64,000 nt of DNA from CAWHQZ01 sp963831645 (GTDB taxonomy: Bacteria > Pseudomonadota > Alphaproteobacteria > Rhizobiales > Aestuariivirgaceae): contig CAWHQZ010000028.1 of NCBI GenBank assembly GCA_963831645.1, forward strand, positions 620,001 through 684,000. The letters run 5' to 3'. The notes under the pieces are model-generated. The model was not told the origin of the DNA and did not search any database. It saw nothing but the letters and a program-made list of their open reading frames with translations. The translations under genes and the position numbers were made by a program. Shown piece by piece: positions 8,255 to 18,264 of the stretch (positions are counted from its first letter, which is position 1; every line of letters begins with the position of its first letter).

Positions 8255-8297
8255 TCGGCAAGCTCAGTGTGTCAGCGGCCAGAGATTGAAGAGTCGA

Positions 8298-9677
8298 TCA
8301 GGCATCGACTTCGCCCCTCGCCAGCTCCAGCCCTTGCCTTGCCCCGGCGTCGACACGCTTCGTCAACCTGTAAGCGAGCAGCCGGGCGATCCGCTGGTCG
8401 CCGAGCGGCCGGCGCTCCACGCGTTGGTGAATGTCGAGATCGGGCTTGCTGTTGCCCTCGATGATGCAGGCGCCATCGGCGAGCATGGCGACATCCCAGC
8501 CCACCACTACGAGTTGCGGAAATGCGGCATGGGTGCGGCAGGCGAGCTCCACGACCTCTTTCCAGAGCGGCAGGCGCCGGCCGGCAAAGCGCGCCCCGCT
8601 CACCGGGTGGATCTCGTTCCAGCCGACGCCGGGCCTGATCCCCATATCCGAGGCCGGTCCGATTTCGCCGGTGTTCAGATCGACGGCGGTCGCCAGTCCG
8701 CCCTGGTGGAAATTATCGACCACGCAGTTGCTGCCGATCGCCATGCGGAAGGCGGCGTTGGTCGCCTCGAAGCCGTCCTCTTCATTGCGGCAGGTGAGGA
8801 TGCGCGCCGTCGCCAACGCGCCGTTGCTGATGTCGGCGAGCTCCGGGTGATTTTCGAGCCGGGGCTGGACGACGATATCGCCGGTCAGCGACTGCCGCTC
8901 GAGCCGCGCCAGCAACGCCTCTCCGCCGAGCGTCTCGCCTGAGCTGTTGCGGTACCTGTCCTCGCCGAGATAGTCCCAGCGCTCACAGTGGTGGCCGCCG
9001 TTGCCCCGACGCGGCTTGACGAAGAGGTCCGAGGCGGGAAGCGCTGGGACCGTGCCATCCGTTGTCGCGGGTTTGCCGCCGGACAGGTGGAAATGCACGG
9101 GCACGGCGCGGATTCCGAGCCTGGCGCAGTCCCTTGCGAATGCGGCCTTGTCGGCCAGCAGATCCGCTCTGTCCGTCGGCTGCAGCAGGGCATAGGCCGA
9201 GCCGACCGTTTCATGGGCCGTGAGATAGAGACCGGCATTGCGCCGCCGGCCGTCGCGATAGAGCTCGAACATGTAGTACCAGAAAGGGGCGATCGACGGG
9301 CCGGCCGCGAGCTGGAGCTGCTCGGAGAGTTGCCGGCCGATCGGCTTGCCGCTCTCGCGGCGGATTGCCGAGCCGTTTCGCCGCGTGAAGAGCGCGGCCG
9401 CGACGATCAGCGCCACCGGCCACGCGACCGTCGCGATCAGGCCTCTGAGGGGGCCGGCCGGCAACGCCCAGTAGCTCCTGCCGTGGACCCAATGCAGGTA
9501 ATCGGCAGGAGACTGGGTGGCCGATGGCGCGAGCGGCCGAAACACATACCGCACGGCCATCGGCAGCCCGGCAACATCGTAGGCGAACTGTTCGGCTCTG
9601 CTGAGGAAGCGGCTCCACAATCGGCCGGTGACGCGCGCCATCCGGATTTTTAGCTGCGAAGGAACCGTGGCAGGCAT
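8298..9677 (-). CDS. Sugar-transfer-associated ATP-grasp protein
   Basis: 459-residue ATP-grasp family protein resembling the sugar-transfer-associated ATP-grasp domain (ATPgrasp_ST). One hydrophobic segment at about residues 81-96 (LIATVAWPVALIVAAALF) suggests membrane attachment. The C-terminal half carries ATP-grasp features: FVKPRRGNGG (nucleotide-binding loop), a central DIVVQPRLENHPELADIS, and the metal-binding WDVAMLADGACIIEGNSKPDLD. It is the second gene of a minus-strand pair, 28 bases after the ELM1 gene. Context points to making or modifying a surface glycan. The reaction (a carboxylate-amine ligation) is inferred from the fold. Confidence 0.8.
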   Translation of the reverse strand: MPATVPSQLKIRMARVTGRLWSRFLSRAEQFAYDVAGLPMAVRYVFRPLAPSATQSPADYLHWVHGRSYWALPAGPLRGLIATVAWPVALIVAAALFTRRNGSAIRRESGKPIGRQLSEQLQLAAGPSIAPFWYYMFELYRDGRRRNAGLYLTAHETVGSAYALLQPTDRADLLADKAAFARDCARLGIRAVPVHFHLSGGKPATTDGTVPALPASDLFVKPRRGNGGHHCERWDYLGEDRYRNSSGETLGGEALLARLERQSLTGDIVVQPRLENHPELADISNGALATARILTCRNEEDGFEATNAAFRMAIGSNCVVDNFHQGGLATAVDLNTGEIGPASDMGIRPGVGWNEIHPVSGARFAGRRLPLWKEVVELACRTHAAFPQLVVVGWDVAMLADGACIIEGNSKPDLDIHQRVERRPLGDQRIARLLAYRLTKRVDAGARQGLELARGEVDA

Positions 9678-9705
9678 GGGTTTGTCGTCACCCCGAAGTA
9701 TTGTG

Positions 9706-10854
9706 TCACCGCCAGGAGCGGCTTCTGCCCTCTTGACCGCGCAGCAGGCCGCGCACCCGGCTCACCGAACGCTGCAGCTCTTCCGTCTGCGGCGATCCAC
9801 GGGCAGGCTGTGGATCATCGATCCAGCTCGCCCGGCCGGTTTCGATCAGCGCCCGATGAACGATGCGCAGGTCGCGCGACCATCGCGGCGGGCCAAACCG
9901 CATGGCGAGCCTGAAGGCGGTGCTGGCGAGGTCGCCGCCCCGCCAGTGTGGCGGCGGCAGGCTCTCGCCGCTCGCCGGGCCGGGAAGCTCGGCGCGCATC
10001 GCGCGCTCCTTCTCCTCGAAGTCGAAGAGCAGCACTGGTTTGCCCGTGGCGGCGGCTTCCGACATCATTGAGATGCTATCGGCAGTCACGATGATGCGCT
10101 GGGCCAAAGCAAGATAGGCGAAGTACGGATTTTCATCCGGCTCGGCACGGAAGCGATGGCCGTGATGGGGAACGGAAATGGCGGCGAACAAGGCTTCCGC
10201 AACGGCGGGCGGAGTACGCGGGCTCGTCGAGACGAGCAGGCTGCCGCCCTCGTCTTGCGCGAGACGGCTCGCTTGCCGCCCGAGGCGGTCGCCCGCAGCA
10301 GGCGAAAATACATAAGGACCGCTGCTGCCGCCGACGAGAACCGCCGTCAGCGGTCGCGGCAGGTCGGCAAGCCGCGACGACCAGGCCGTGGCCGCCCGGG
10401 CGAGGTTCTGCGGGTCCACATCGTGAAGCGGCAGCGAGTTGTGCAGCACGTTGGCGCGATCGGGCAGGCGATATTGCGGCGTCGTGATGACCAGATCGAA
10501 ACGATCGAGCGTCCAGGGCGTGCCGACATAGACGAGCTTGGCCGAAGGGTTGCCGTGGCGGCGGATCCAGAATGCAACGGCTTCCGTCGGTCTTCCGGCT
10601 GCGATGACGAGGTCCGGATAGGGCGGGGCGATCAGGCGCCTGGAAGCCGCATCGACTGCCGCGAGCGATGGCGCGGCGGCCAGCCGCACCAGGGCTTCAT
10701 GCCGCCGGAACGCGAGCCGCTTGACCTCGCAGGGCCAGCCCAATGCGTCCGCCAGCGTCAGCAGCTGGCGATTGTCGCCGGCGTGCGGGCTTGCTAGAAA
10801 TCCACACGAGGGGCGCCCCGGCTTCGGGCGCGGTGAAACCAGGAGCACTCGCAT
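9706..10854 (-). CDS. ELM1-family protein (first paralogue), glycosyltransferase-like
   Basis: 382-residue member of the mitochondrial-fission ELM1-like family (PF06258), whose bacterial members occur in glycan clusters and look like GT-B glycosyltransferases. Family landmarks are SPHAGDNRQLLTLADALG near the N-terminus, PDLVIAAGRPTEAVAFWIRR, FDLVITTPQYRLPDRANVL, AVLVGGSSGPYVF, and IIVTADSISMMSEAAATGKPV in the C-terminal domain. The second paralogue at 13178 shares the same order of motifs. It is the first gene of a two-gene minus-strand unit and is divergent from the GT8-like gene. Donor and acceptor are unknown. Confidence 0.85.
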   Translation of the reverse strand: MRVLLVSPRPKPGRPSCGFLASPHAGDNRQLLTLADALGWPCEVKRLAFRRHEALVRLAAAPSLAAVDAASRRLIAPPYPDLVIAAGRPTEAVAFWIRRHGNPSAKLVYVGTPWTLDRFDLVITTPQYRLPDRANVLHNSLPLHDVDPQNLARAATAWSSRLADLPRPLTAVLVGGSSGPYVFSPAAGDRLGRQASRLAQDEGGSLLVSTSPRTPPAVAEALFAAISVPHHGHRFRAEPDENPYFAYLALAQRIIVTADSISMMSEAAATGKPVLLFDFEEKERAMRAELPGPASGESLPPPHWRGGDLASTAFRLAMRFGPPRWSRDLRIVHRALIETGRASWIDDPQPARGSPQTEELQRSVSRVRGLLRGQEGRSRSWR

Positions 10855-10992
10855 TCACATGGGCCATGAGTCTCGGCCGCGGTACGACCCGGGCTCTCCT
10901 GATCTTGAAATCGAGTCCGCTGCTGGATGTCATGATGACGTCACACGGCGCACGTTACCCGACGCCTTCATCCAACGGTAGTTCCAAAAGCC

Positions 10993-11910
10993 ATGACCGA
11001 CGCTGAAACACCCCGGCCCCACGTATTCATCCAGTCGAATGCCAAGCAGTCCATCGGGGCGGTCGTTTCCGCCTACTCGATGCAACGGAATTCCCGCCAT
11101 GCCGGCGAGTTCGACGTCACGATCATGCGTCAGGAAGACTATCCTTTTTTCAGGGCGCGCGATGGTCAATCCTACCGCCGCCATGGTGTCAGCCGCGTAT
11201 GGCAGGAAAACGATCTGCAGTCCTTCTCGCTGACCCGCTTCCTGCCGCCCCAGCTCATGGGCTATCGGGGCCGGGCGCTCGTCGTCGATCCGGATGTCTT
11301 CGCCGTCGGTGACGTGTGGGAGTTGTTGACACGTGACATGCAGGGCAAGGCCATTTTGTGCCGGCGGTCGAAGTTCAAGAACGGCGCCTTCGCCACCAGC
11401 GTGATGTTGCTCGACTGCACCAGGCTGAAGCACTGGAATGTGGAGCAGGGCTTCGCGGAGCTTTTCGATGGCCGGCGTGACTACCACAACTGGATTTCGC
11501 TCCTCATGGAGCCGCGTGAGAGCATTGGATTTTTTGAAGACGAGTGGAACGATTTCGACCGGCTGACGCCGGCCACCAGGATGCTGCACAACACGCGCCG
11601 CCGCACCCAGCCGTGGAAAACCGGCCTGCGGGTCGACTATACGCCGACCGAGTTCGTGCCGGTGATCGGCTGGATCATGCGCGCCCGCCGGGTCCTGTTC
11701 GGTGCGCACGGGCTGCTCGGCAGCTATGCGCGCCATCCTGACCGCAACCAGGAGGCCTTCTTCTTCGGCCTGCTGCGGGAATGCGTCGATGCGGGTCTTC
11801 TGGACGCCGCGACGCTGAAGGAGGCGATGGCACGGAACCATATCCGTCATGACGCTCTCGATGTCATGGCTCAGGCTCCGCGGCCGCCGCAGCTTAAGGC
11901 CGCGCACTGA
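10993..11910 (+). CDS. Putative GT-A-type glycosyltransferase (GT8-like)
   Basis: 305-residue protein, apparently complete. The segment RALVVDPDVFAVGDVWELL (residues about 92-110) has the DxD-like pattern and context of GT-A nucleotide-sugar transferases; KFKNGAFATSVMLLDCTRLKHWN resembles the GT8 region after the metal site. No signal peptide or TM helix is obvious, so it is probably cytoplasmic or peripheral. Neighbours (ATP-grasp, two ELM1, GT4) support glycan assembly. I do not recognise a specific named family member, so function is inferred from motif and context. Confidence 0.62.
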   Translation: MTDAETPRPHVFIQSNAKQSIGAVVSAYSMQRNSRHAGEFDVTIMRQEDYPFFRARDGQSYRRHGVSRVWQENDLQSFSLTRFLPPQLMGYRGRALVVDPDVFAVGDVWELLTRDMQGKAILCRRSKFKNGAFATSVMLLDCTRLKHWNVEQGFAELFDGRRDYHNWISLLMEPRESIGFFEDEWNDFDRLTPATRMLHNTRRRTQPWKTGLRVDYTPTEFVPVIGWIMRARRVLFGAHGLLGSYARHPDRNQEAFFFGLLRECVDAGLLDAATLKEAMARNHIRHDALDVMAQAPRPPQLKAAH

Positions 11911-11935
11911 GGACCGGCGCGCCGGCGAATCCTGG

Positions 11936-13196
11936 ATGACCCGGGAAGAAGCTGCAGAAATCGCCGGCGCCGGTGACCGGCAGCTGCGGGTCGCGCTGTT
12001 CACCGGCAACTACAACTATATCAAGGACGGAGTGGCCCTGACCCTCAACCGGCTGGTACGGTTCCTCGAAGGAGAATCACGTCGCCGTTCTCGTCTTTGC
12101 GCCCACCGGTCCCAAGCCTGCGTTCGATGCCGCCGGAGACCTCGTATCGGTTCCCTCGTTAGCCATTCCGCGCCGTCCCGAATATCGCTTTGCGCTCGGT
12201 CTCCCGGCTCGCGCGCGCCGACGCCTTGCGGAGTTCAGGCCCAATCTTTTTCATATCGCCGTGCCCGACCTGCTCGGCTATCGGGCTCTCAAGCTTGCCG
12301 GCGAATGGAATGTTCCCGCCGTCGCCTCGTTTCACACGCGCTACGATCAGTATCTGAAGTTCTACGGTCTCGGCCGCCTCGAGCCCCTCGGCAAGAGATA
12401 CCTGCGCCATTTCTACGGAAAATGCCGGCAGGTGTATCCGCCGACCGAGTCCATGGCCGCCATCATCCAGGAGGAGGGCTACTCCGAGAGGGTCCGCATC
12501 TGGTCGCGCGGCGTGGATGTCGAGTTGTTCGATCCCGGCCGGCGCAGCCGGCAGTGGCGCCGGTCGCTCGGCATTGCCGATGAAGAAGTAGTGGTGAATT
12601 TCACCAGCCGCCTCGTCAAGGAAAAGAACACCGGCCTTCTGACCCGTATCTTCGCCGCCCTGCAACGGGAGGGCTCGACGTTCCGGGCCATGATCGTCGG
12701 CGACGGGCCGGAAGAAGGGAGCATGAAGGCGGCATTGCCCGATGCGGTCTTCACCGGTTTCCTCCACGGCGAAGCACTCGCGCGCGCGTATGCGTCCTCG
12801 GATGTTTTTCTGTTTCCCAGCGAAAGCGAGACGTTCGGCAACGTGACGCTCGAGGCCATGGCGAGCGGCCTGCCGGCGGTGTGTGCCGATGCCAGCGGCA
12901 GCCGCTCACTGGTGATCGAGGGGGTCACGGGATTCCTTGTCGGAGCCGGGAACGAAGCGGGTTTCCCGGCGCGGCTTGGCGCTCTCGTCGGCAGCAGTGA
13001 CCTGCGCGCACACATGGGCAAGGAGGCGCGGGCACGCGCTTTGACGTTCGCATGGGACGATACGCTCGCGAACCTGCTGGCGAGCTACAGGGATGTCGTC
13101 GCGGCGGGGGACACCGTGGTGCATGGCGGAACGGCTGGCGGGTTGAAGCCGGCGCCGCTCGTTTGCGGAGCGGAGAAATGGCCGGCGTCGCAGTGA
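11936..13196 (+). CDS. GT4-family glycosyltransferase with one frame break
   Basis: GT-B glycosyltransferase like the MgtA/SqdX mannosyl- or sulfoquinovosyltransferase group. The N-terminal glycine-rich loop (LFTGNYNYIKDGVALTLNRLV) is in the frame of the ATG at 11936. At about 12,073 the frame breaks (one base apparently missing) and continues as NHVAVLVFAPTGP in the next frame through to 13196. The C-terminal domain has the donor-binding E-x7-E motif in FPSESETFGNVTLEAMASGLP. About 420 residues in total, normal for GT4. The 3' end overlaps the second ELM1 start by 19 bases. A sequencing indel is likelier than a real defect. Confidence 0.82.
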
Positions 13197-14293
13197 AGCA
13201 GAGGGGGAAGACGGCGCCCCGCCGGCAAACTCGCCCGCCGAAAGTATGGCTTCTTTCGCAGGGTCGCCGCGGTGATCTCGAGCAGATGCTGGCGCTCGCG
13301 CAGGCGCTGTCGTGGCCGCTCGAGATCAAGACGCTCGTCTTCCGGCCTCCGGCAATCCCGGCACTGGCGCCCGTGCTGCTCAGGGCCGATGCCAGCGATA
13401 GAATCGCGCCGCCGTGGCCCGATGCCATCGTCTGCGCCGAGGCAATGGCCAGTGTGATCGCCCGGCGCCTGCGCCGCCTCGCCGGAGGAAGCACGAAGCT
13501 GATCTGCCTCGGCCGGCCGGCCGGCGATCCGGCTGCCTTCGACCTGGTGCTTACGACGGCACAGTATCATCTGCCGCCGCGGCCCAATGTGGTCGAACTG
13601 TCGCTGCCGCTCACCGCTCTACCGGCGCCCGACAGTCCGGCCGGCGGCAAGCTCGCCGCGCGGTTGACGGGCGACCGCCCGCACATCGCGGTCGTGATCG
13701 GCGGCGCGAGCTCTCCCGAAATCCTCGATCGAGCCGTCGCCCGGGAGCTTGCGGGCGCCCTTTGCCGGTACGCGGTCCAGAACGGCGGCACTCTGCATGT
13801 GGTTACGAGCCCGAGGACGAGCCGCAAGGTGTCCGATGAGCTTCTCAGGCGCTTTCCCCCGCCGCACCGCGTTCATGTCTATGACCGCGCGGCGAACAAT
13901 CCCTACCGGCGGATCCTCGCCCTCGCCGATGAGATCATCGTGACCAATGACAGCGTCTCCATGGTCGCCGATGCGCTGGCGACGCAGAAGCCCGTTTATG
14001 TCTATGCGCTCCCGCGCTCCCGTAACCTCGCTTTTCGCGCATCAGAATGGTGTCGCCGCAACGTGCTGGAGACTGCCCCCGTGCCGCTGTTGCTGCGGCC
14101 CGTTGCATGGCTGTTCGACAAGGGGTTCGTCGAGACGAGCGCCGACCGGTCGCGCCTTTTCCGCCGGCTTGCGAGCGAGGGCCGCATCGGCTGGTTCGGC
14201 GGCGCCCCGCCGCTGGTCCGCAGGGACGCGGTGGCTCACGACTTGGAAACCGCCGTCGCCCGGGTGAAAGATCTGTTTCCGAAGGCCGGTTGA
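13178..14293 (+). CDS. ELM1-family protein (second paralogue)
   Basis: 371-residue ELM1-like protein (PF06258) beginning at the ATG at 13178, chosen because a GGAG sequence precedes it and because an upstream in-frame ATG (13052) would lie deep inside the glycosyltransferase gene. Landmarks are SQGRRGDLEQMLALAQALSW, WPDAIVCAEAMASVIARRL, FDLVLTTAQYHLPPRPNVV, AVVIGGASSPEIL, VVTSPRTSRKVSDELL and IIVTNDSVSMVADALATQKP. It parallels the first paralogue but lacks its SPHAGDNRQ wording. It probably acts on the same glycan as the adjacent GT4. Confidence 0.85.
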   Translation: MAGVAVKQRGKTAPRRQTRPPKVWLLSQGRRGDLEQMLALAQALSWPLEIKTLVFRPPAIPALAPVLLRADASDRIAPPWPDAIVCAEAMASVIARRLRRLAGGSTKLICLGRPAGDPAAFDLVLTTAQYHLPPRPNVVELSLPLTALPAPDSPAGGKLAARLTGDRPHIAVVIGGASSPEILDRAVARELAGALCRYAVQNGGTLHVVTSPRTSRKVSDELLRRFPPPHRVHVYDRAANNPYRRILALADEIIVTNDSVSMVADALATQKPVYVYALPRSRNLAFRASEWCRRNVLETAPVPLLLRPVAWLFDKGFVETSADRSRLFRRLASEGRIGWFGGAPPLVRRDAVAHDLETAVARVKDLFPKAG

Positions 14294-14361
14294 GTTTCCG
14301 GAAACCCTGCCCTTGGGCAACGTCCTCCGGGCGCCTATCGGTGGGGTAGGCGGCGGGCAAA

Positions 14362-15963
14362 TCACTCCGTCGCATTCCCGCGCAGCCGGACTTCCATCAG
14401 GTCGAGCTCGCGCTCGATGCGTCGCCGCGTCTCGTCGATCAGTTCACCCGAGCGCTCGAGCTCGTGAATTTGGGCGCGCTCATGGGCGATGAGGCTGAGC
14501 TCGATTTCCTCGCGCAGTCTCGCCAGCTCCCGGCGCTGCTCTTCGCTGTGCGCACGCAGCTCGAGCAGGCCGAGCCGGTCGGCAATGCTCGCCTCGAGGG
14601 CATCCACCATGTCGCGGGGAAGCTTCCGTTCGCTGCCGATTTCGCCGACCCGCCTGGCGACGGCTGCCAGAGCCTTGCGCCGCGCTGCGGCTTCGGCGCT
14701 TTGTTCCCGGCGGCGCTCCTCGCGGGTGAGCTCGGAGAGGCCGAGCGCTTTGACGACGAAAGGCAGGGACAGTCCCTGGCCGACCAGCGTGACGAGGATG
14801 ACGCTGAAGGTGAGGAATATGATGAGATCGCGGTCCGGGAACGCCTCGCCGGTAGCCGTCACCAGCGGGATCGCCAGGGCCGCGGCGAGGGAAACGATGC
14901 CGCGGACGCCGGTGTATCCGAGGGCGAACACCACCCGCCAGCCCGGTGCGGGGTCGCGCCGGGAGAGGCCAGGGACCACCCACCGCGGAACATAGGTGGC
15001 AGGAAAGACCCACAGGAATCGCGCCACGATCACTACCGCGCTGGTCAGCGCCGCGTACGCCAGGAGCGTGGCGGCCGGCAGACCTTCCATGCGGTTAAGC
15101 AGAAATCCCGCCTGTGAGCCGGTCAGCAGAAACACCAGGCCCTCGATGACGTAGATGACGAAATCCCAGAAGAAGACCCCCTGCAGCCGGGTGGCTGCGC
15201 TGATGAGCCGGGGCCCGTTCCAGCTGACGTAGAGCCCTGCCGCCACGGTGGCCAGCACGCCTGAGCCGCCGAAATGCTCCGGCACCCAGAACGCGACGTA
15301 GGGCGTTATCAGCGCGAGGGTGATCTCGACGCGCGCGTCGCTTGCCCAGCGCCGCAGGCGCAACACGAGCCACCCGACCAGGATGCCATAGGCGATCTCG
15401 CCCGCCACAATGGCGAGAAAGGTTCCCGTCGCATGCCCGATCGAAAAGGTCCCGAGGCTGATCGCAGTGACGGCGAAGCGGTAGAAGGTGAGGGCGGTCG
15501 CATCGTTGACGAGCCCCTCTCCCTCGAGAACGAGCGCGAGGCGCCGCGGCACCCTGAGGCGACGCAGGATGGCCAGCGGCGCTATGACGTCGGGCGGCGA
15601 AACGATCGCACCCAGCAGAAAGGCGACATTCCAGTCGAGCCCGATCAGCCAGTGGGCCGCCGCGGCGACCAGCAGGGTAGTGAACGCGACGCAGCCGACG
15701 GCGAGGAGCGCGATGGGGCGAAGGTTGAAGCAGAACTCCCGCCAGCTCATGGAGACGCCGGCGACGTAGATGACCGGAGGCAGGATCAGCAGCAACACCA
15801 GTTCGGGGGCGAGTTCGATCTTCGGCATCCCCGGCGCGAGGCTCAGCAGAACGCCTGCGACGACGAGCAGGATGGCCGGTGGGATCTTCAGCCGGCGGGC
15901 TGTCACGGCGACGCCTGCCAGGATCGCGAGGAGGAGGACCAGGATTCGGATCGTCTCGATCAC
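14362..15963 (-). CDS. CPA1-family Na+/H+ antiporter
   Basis: 533-residue inner-membrane cation/proton antiporter of the NhaP/CPA1 type. About twelve hydrophobic segments cover residues 1-410. They include FLLGAIVSPPDVIAPLAILRR (normally SPTDPVA) and the ion-binding EGEGLVNDATALTFYRFAV segment with the paired Asn-Asp. A charged cytoplasmic tail follows (about 410-533, rich in Glu/Arg) and probably forms coiled coil. It would use the proton gradient to extrude Na+ or K+ for pH and salt homeostasis. It is convergent with the ELM1 gene and divergent from the CYTH-CHAD gene. Confidence 0.9.
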   Translation of the reverse strand: MIETIRILVLLLAILAGVAVTARRLKIPPAILLVVAGVLLSLAPGMPKIELAPELVLLLILPPVIYVAGVSMSWREFCFNLRPIALLAVGCVAFTTLLVAAAAHWLIGLDWNVAFLLGAIVSPPDVIAPLAILRRLRVPRRLALVLEGEGLVNDATALTFYRFAVTAISLGTFSIGHATGTFLAIVAGEIAYGILVGWLVLRLRRWASDARVEITLALITPYVAFWVPEHFGGSGVLATVAAGLYVSWNGPRLISAATRLQGVFFWDFVIYVIEGLVFLLTGSQAGFLLNRMEGLPAATLLAYAALTSAVVIVARFLWVFPATYVPRWVVPGLSRRDPAPGWRVVFALGYTGVRGIVSLAAALAIPLVTATGEAFPDRDLIIFLTFSVILVTLVGQGLSLPFVVKALGLSELTREERRREQSAEAAARRKALAAVARRVGEIGSERKLPRDMVDALEASIADRLGLLELRAHSEEQRRELARLREEIELSLIAHERAQIHELERSGELIDETRRRIERELDLMEVRLRGNATE

Positions 15964-16118
15964 GTGAATCTCTCACAGTTCCCCGGCCAAGCCCCGATAG
16001 ATTGACCCAGCCGCGCCGGAAACGCTATCCCCCGAAACATTCGCGTGACAAAGATGTGGATGTTGTATGACAGTGAAATGCGCTAAGAGGACCGGGTCGA
16101 AACCGGGTTAGTGGTGCG

Positions 16119-17667
16119 GTGCGTAACCGGGAGACTGAGCTGAAATTTTTCGTGGAGGGGGAGGGGAGAGAGGCCGCTGCCCTGCCTGCCGTGTTGGCGC
16201 GGGCTATCACCGGCGTCAAGAAGACGCGGGTCGAGACCACCTACTACGATACCCCGGACAGACAGTTCGAGGCGCAGGGCCTGAGCGTGCGGCTGCGCAA
16301 GCTGTCAGGCAGGCGGATCCTTTCCGTGAAATCATCGCGCGGGCCGGGCATCGCCAGGTTCGAGCGCGAGCTCGAAATTCGCAACGACCGGCCTTCGGCC
16401 GAGGAATGGCAAGCCGTCGCGCAAGGTTCACCGCTCGCCCGATCGCCCCTCCGCCGCATGAAGGCCTTCTGTACGACCACCGTCGATCGCCGCTCCGTGG
16501 CGGTGGAGCGCAACGGAGCGATGATCGAGGCAAGCCTGGACAAGGGCAGCGTCAAGACCAGGTCGGGTGCCAGGCTGCCGATCCATGAGCTCGAGCTCGA
16601 GATCAAGAACGGCCGCGTCACGGAGCTGTTCTCGTACGCCACGGAGCTGCTCAAACGCGACCCGCTGCGGATCAGCCTGCTCAGCAAAGGCGCGCGGGGT
16701 TTTCTTCTGGCGAGCGACGCCTGGGCGCGTCCCCGGCCCGCGACCCTGCCCGAGGTCGACCCCGGGTCTGACGGACCGGCTGCTTTCCAGGACATCTGCA
16801 TGACCTGCCTGCGCGACTTCATGGTCAATGAGGTCGCCATCGAGGGCCCCGATCCCGTCGAGGGGATTCACAAGACGAGAATTGCCGTCCGGCGGCTGCG
16901 CTCGGCGATGACCTTGTTCCGTCCCATGTTGAAGGACACCGGGTCACGGGTGCTGAGCCGGGAGCTGAATTGGCTGTCCGACCAGCTGGGCAGCGCCCGC
17001 GACCTGGACGTGGCCGTCGAGCGGACAGCGGGCTGGACGCATGGCAATCGAGCCGGCTTGCGCAGGCTGATGCGGCGCATGGAGGTCGCCCGCGATAGAG
17101 CGCATGACGAGCTAGTCCGCGCACTCAAATCCCCGCGCTGCCGAGCGCTGCTGTTCGATTTCGTCAGGTGGCTGGAGGTCGGCGCCTGGAAGAAAGCAAT
17201 GGCCGCAGAGCGAACGCGCCCCGGCGCCCGACTTGGCGCGCCGGCTGCTCGACAGGCGTCTGGGCAGGCTCCTGCGCGATGCGAGGAACCTCGCCCGGCT
17301 GGATGCCGAGGAGTGTCATGACATCCGCAAGGATGCCAAGAAGCTTCGTTACATGGGCGAGTTCTTCCTGTCGCTCGCCGGCCCGCAGCAGGAGCGCAAG
17401 AGCTACCGGAAACTGCTGTCGGCGCTGGAGGATCTCCAGAACGCACTGGGCAAGGTTCAGGACCGGGTGACGCTCGAGAAGCTGTTTCACGCCCAGATCG
17501 CTGCGAGCGACGATGATGAGATGCGGCAAGCCCTGGACGAGGCGCTAAAGGATGCCGCTTCGGAAAGCGCCAGGCGCGACCGGGCGCAGCGAAGAAAAGC
17601 TGCCCGGGCGGTCAGGCAAATTCGCGACAATCAGCGCGCGACCCGGGCGCTGGAGCAGCGAACGTAA
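16119..17667 (+). CDS. CYTH-CHAD domain protein (inorganic triphosphatase-like), one frame break
   Basis: N-terminal CYTH domain carries the signature E-T-E-L-K at residues 5-9 (ExExK), with YYDTPDRQFEAQGLSVRLR further on. It fits an inorganic triphosphatase or related polyphosphate-handling enzyme. The C-terminal CHAD domain, rich in conserved His, follows: IHKTRIAVRRLRSAM and CHDIRKDAKKLRYMGEFF. The frame breaks at about 17,220 and continues one frame over to the stop at 17667. The start is a GTG at 16119 with a weak RBS. CHAD domains bind polyphosphate granules in known cases. Total length of about 515 residues is normal. Confidence 0.85.
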
Positions 17668-17682
17668 TAGCTGCGCCGCCTC

Positions 17683-17781
17683 ATTGGATCCCCTCTTTCG
17701 AGGGGATGACGGCTTGGAAGTGCGCGAGTGAACAAAGGTCGTCATCCCCGCGCCAAGCGCCGCGCCAAGCGGGGATCCAAT
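17683..17781. repeat. Pair of inverted intergenic repeats
   Basis: Two units in opposite orientation. The first (17683-17711) runs ATTGGATCCCC to GGGGATGACG with a short loop. The second (about 17739-17781) is its mirror, CGTCATCCCC to GGGGATCCAAT, with a longer loop. Each can form a strong hairpin, and together they form a larger cruciform. This REP-like sequence lies between the CHAD gene and the DUF1428 gene. Confidence 0.7.
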
Positions 17782-17891
17782 ACGACGGCGCAATATCCTC
17801 GCCCCGCGGTGTCTTTATGCAACGAGGGTTCAATTTCGAACTCCGCATCCTTATATTCGGGCTCCAGTGCTCACGTTCCAATGAGGTTGTC

Positions 17892-18251
17892 ATGAGCTAC
17901 GTCGACGGATTTGTCGTGCCGGTGCCGAAAAAGAATCTCTCCGCCTATCAGAAGATGGCCCGCAAGGCCGGCCATATCTGGAAGGAACATGGCGCGCTCG
18001 AATACGTCGAGTGTGTGGCCGACGATGTGAAGCCGGGGAAGGTCACCTCGTTCCCGCAGAGCGTGAAGCTCAAGCCCGGCGAGGTCGTGGTGTTCTCGTG
18101 GATCACGTACAAGTCGCGCAAGCATCGCGACAGCGTCAACGCCAGGGTGATGAAGGACCCGCGGATTACCGCGAGCATGGACACCAAGTCGATGCCGTTC
18201 GACGGCAAGCGAATGTTCTGGGGCGGCTTCAAACCTGTGATCGAGCTCTGA
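17892..18251 (+). CDS. DUF1428 family protein
   Basis: 119-residue protein of the DUF1428 (E. coli YbaA-like) family, a small dimeric alpha/beta-barrel fold of unknown function. The start at 17892 gives the canonical opening MSYVDGFVVPVPKKNLSAY; the end (MPFDGKRMFWGGFKPVIEL) is also typical. An open frame continues upstream, but it runs through the repeat and is not conserved. It stands alone on the plus strand. Cytoplasmic; no catalytic role is established for the family. Confidence 0.88.
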   Translation: MSYVDGFVVPVPKKNLSAYQKMARKAGHIWKEHGALEYVECVADDVKPGKVTSFPQSVKLKPGEVVVFSWITYKSRKHRDSVNARVMKDPRITASMDTKSMPFDGKRMFWGGFKPVIEL

Positions 18252-18264
18252 GCGCCGCGTCCGT

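Noticed and set aside
10930..12009. Minus-strand open frame of about 359 codons over the GT8-like gene
   Set aside because: Antisense shadow; the sense gene has the DxD-like motif and sits in a consistent cluster.
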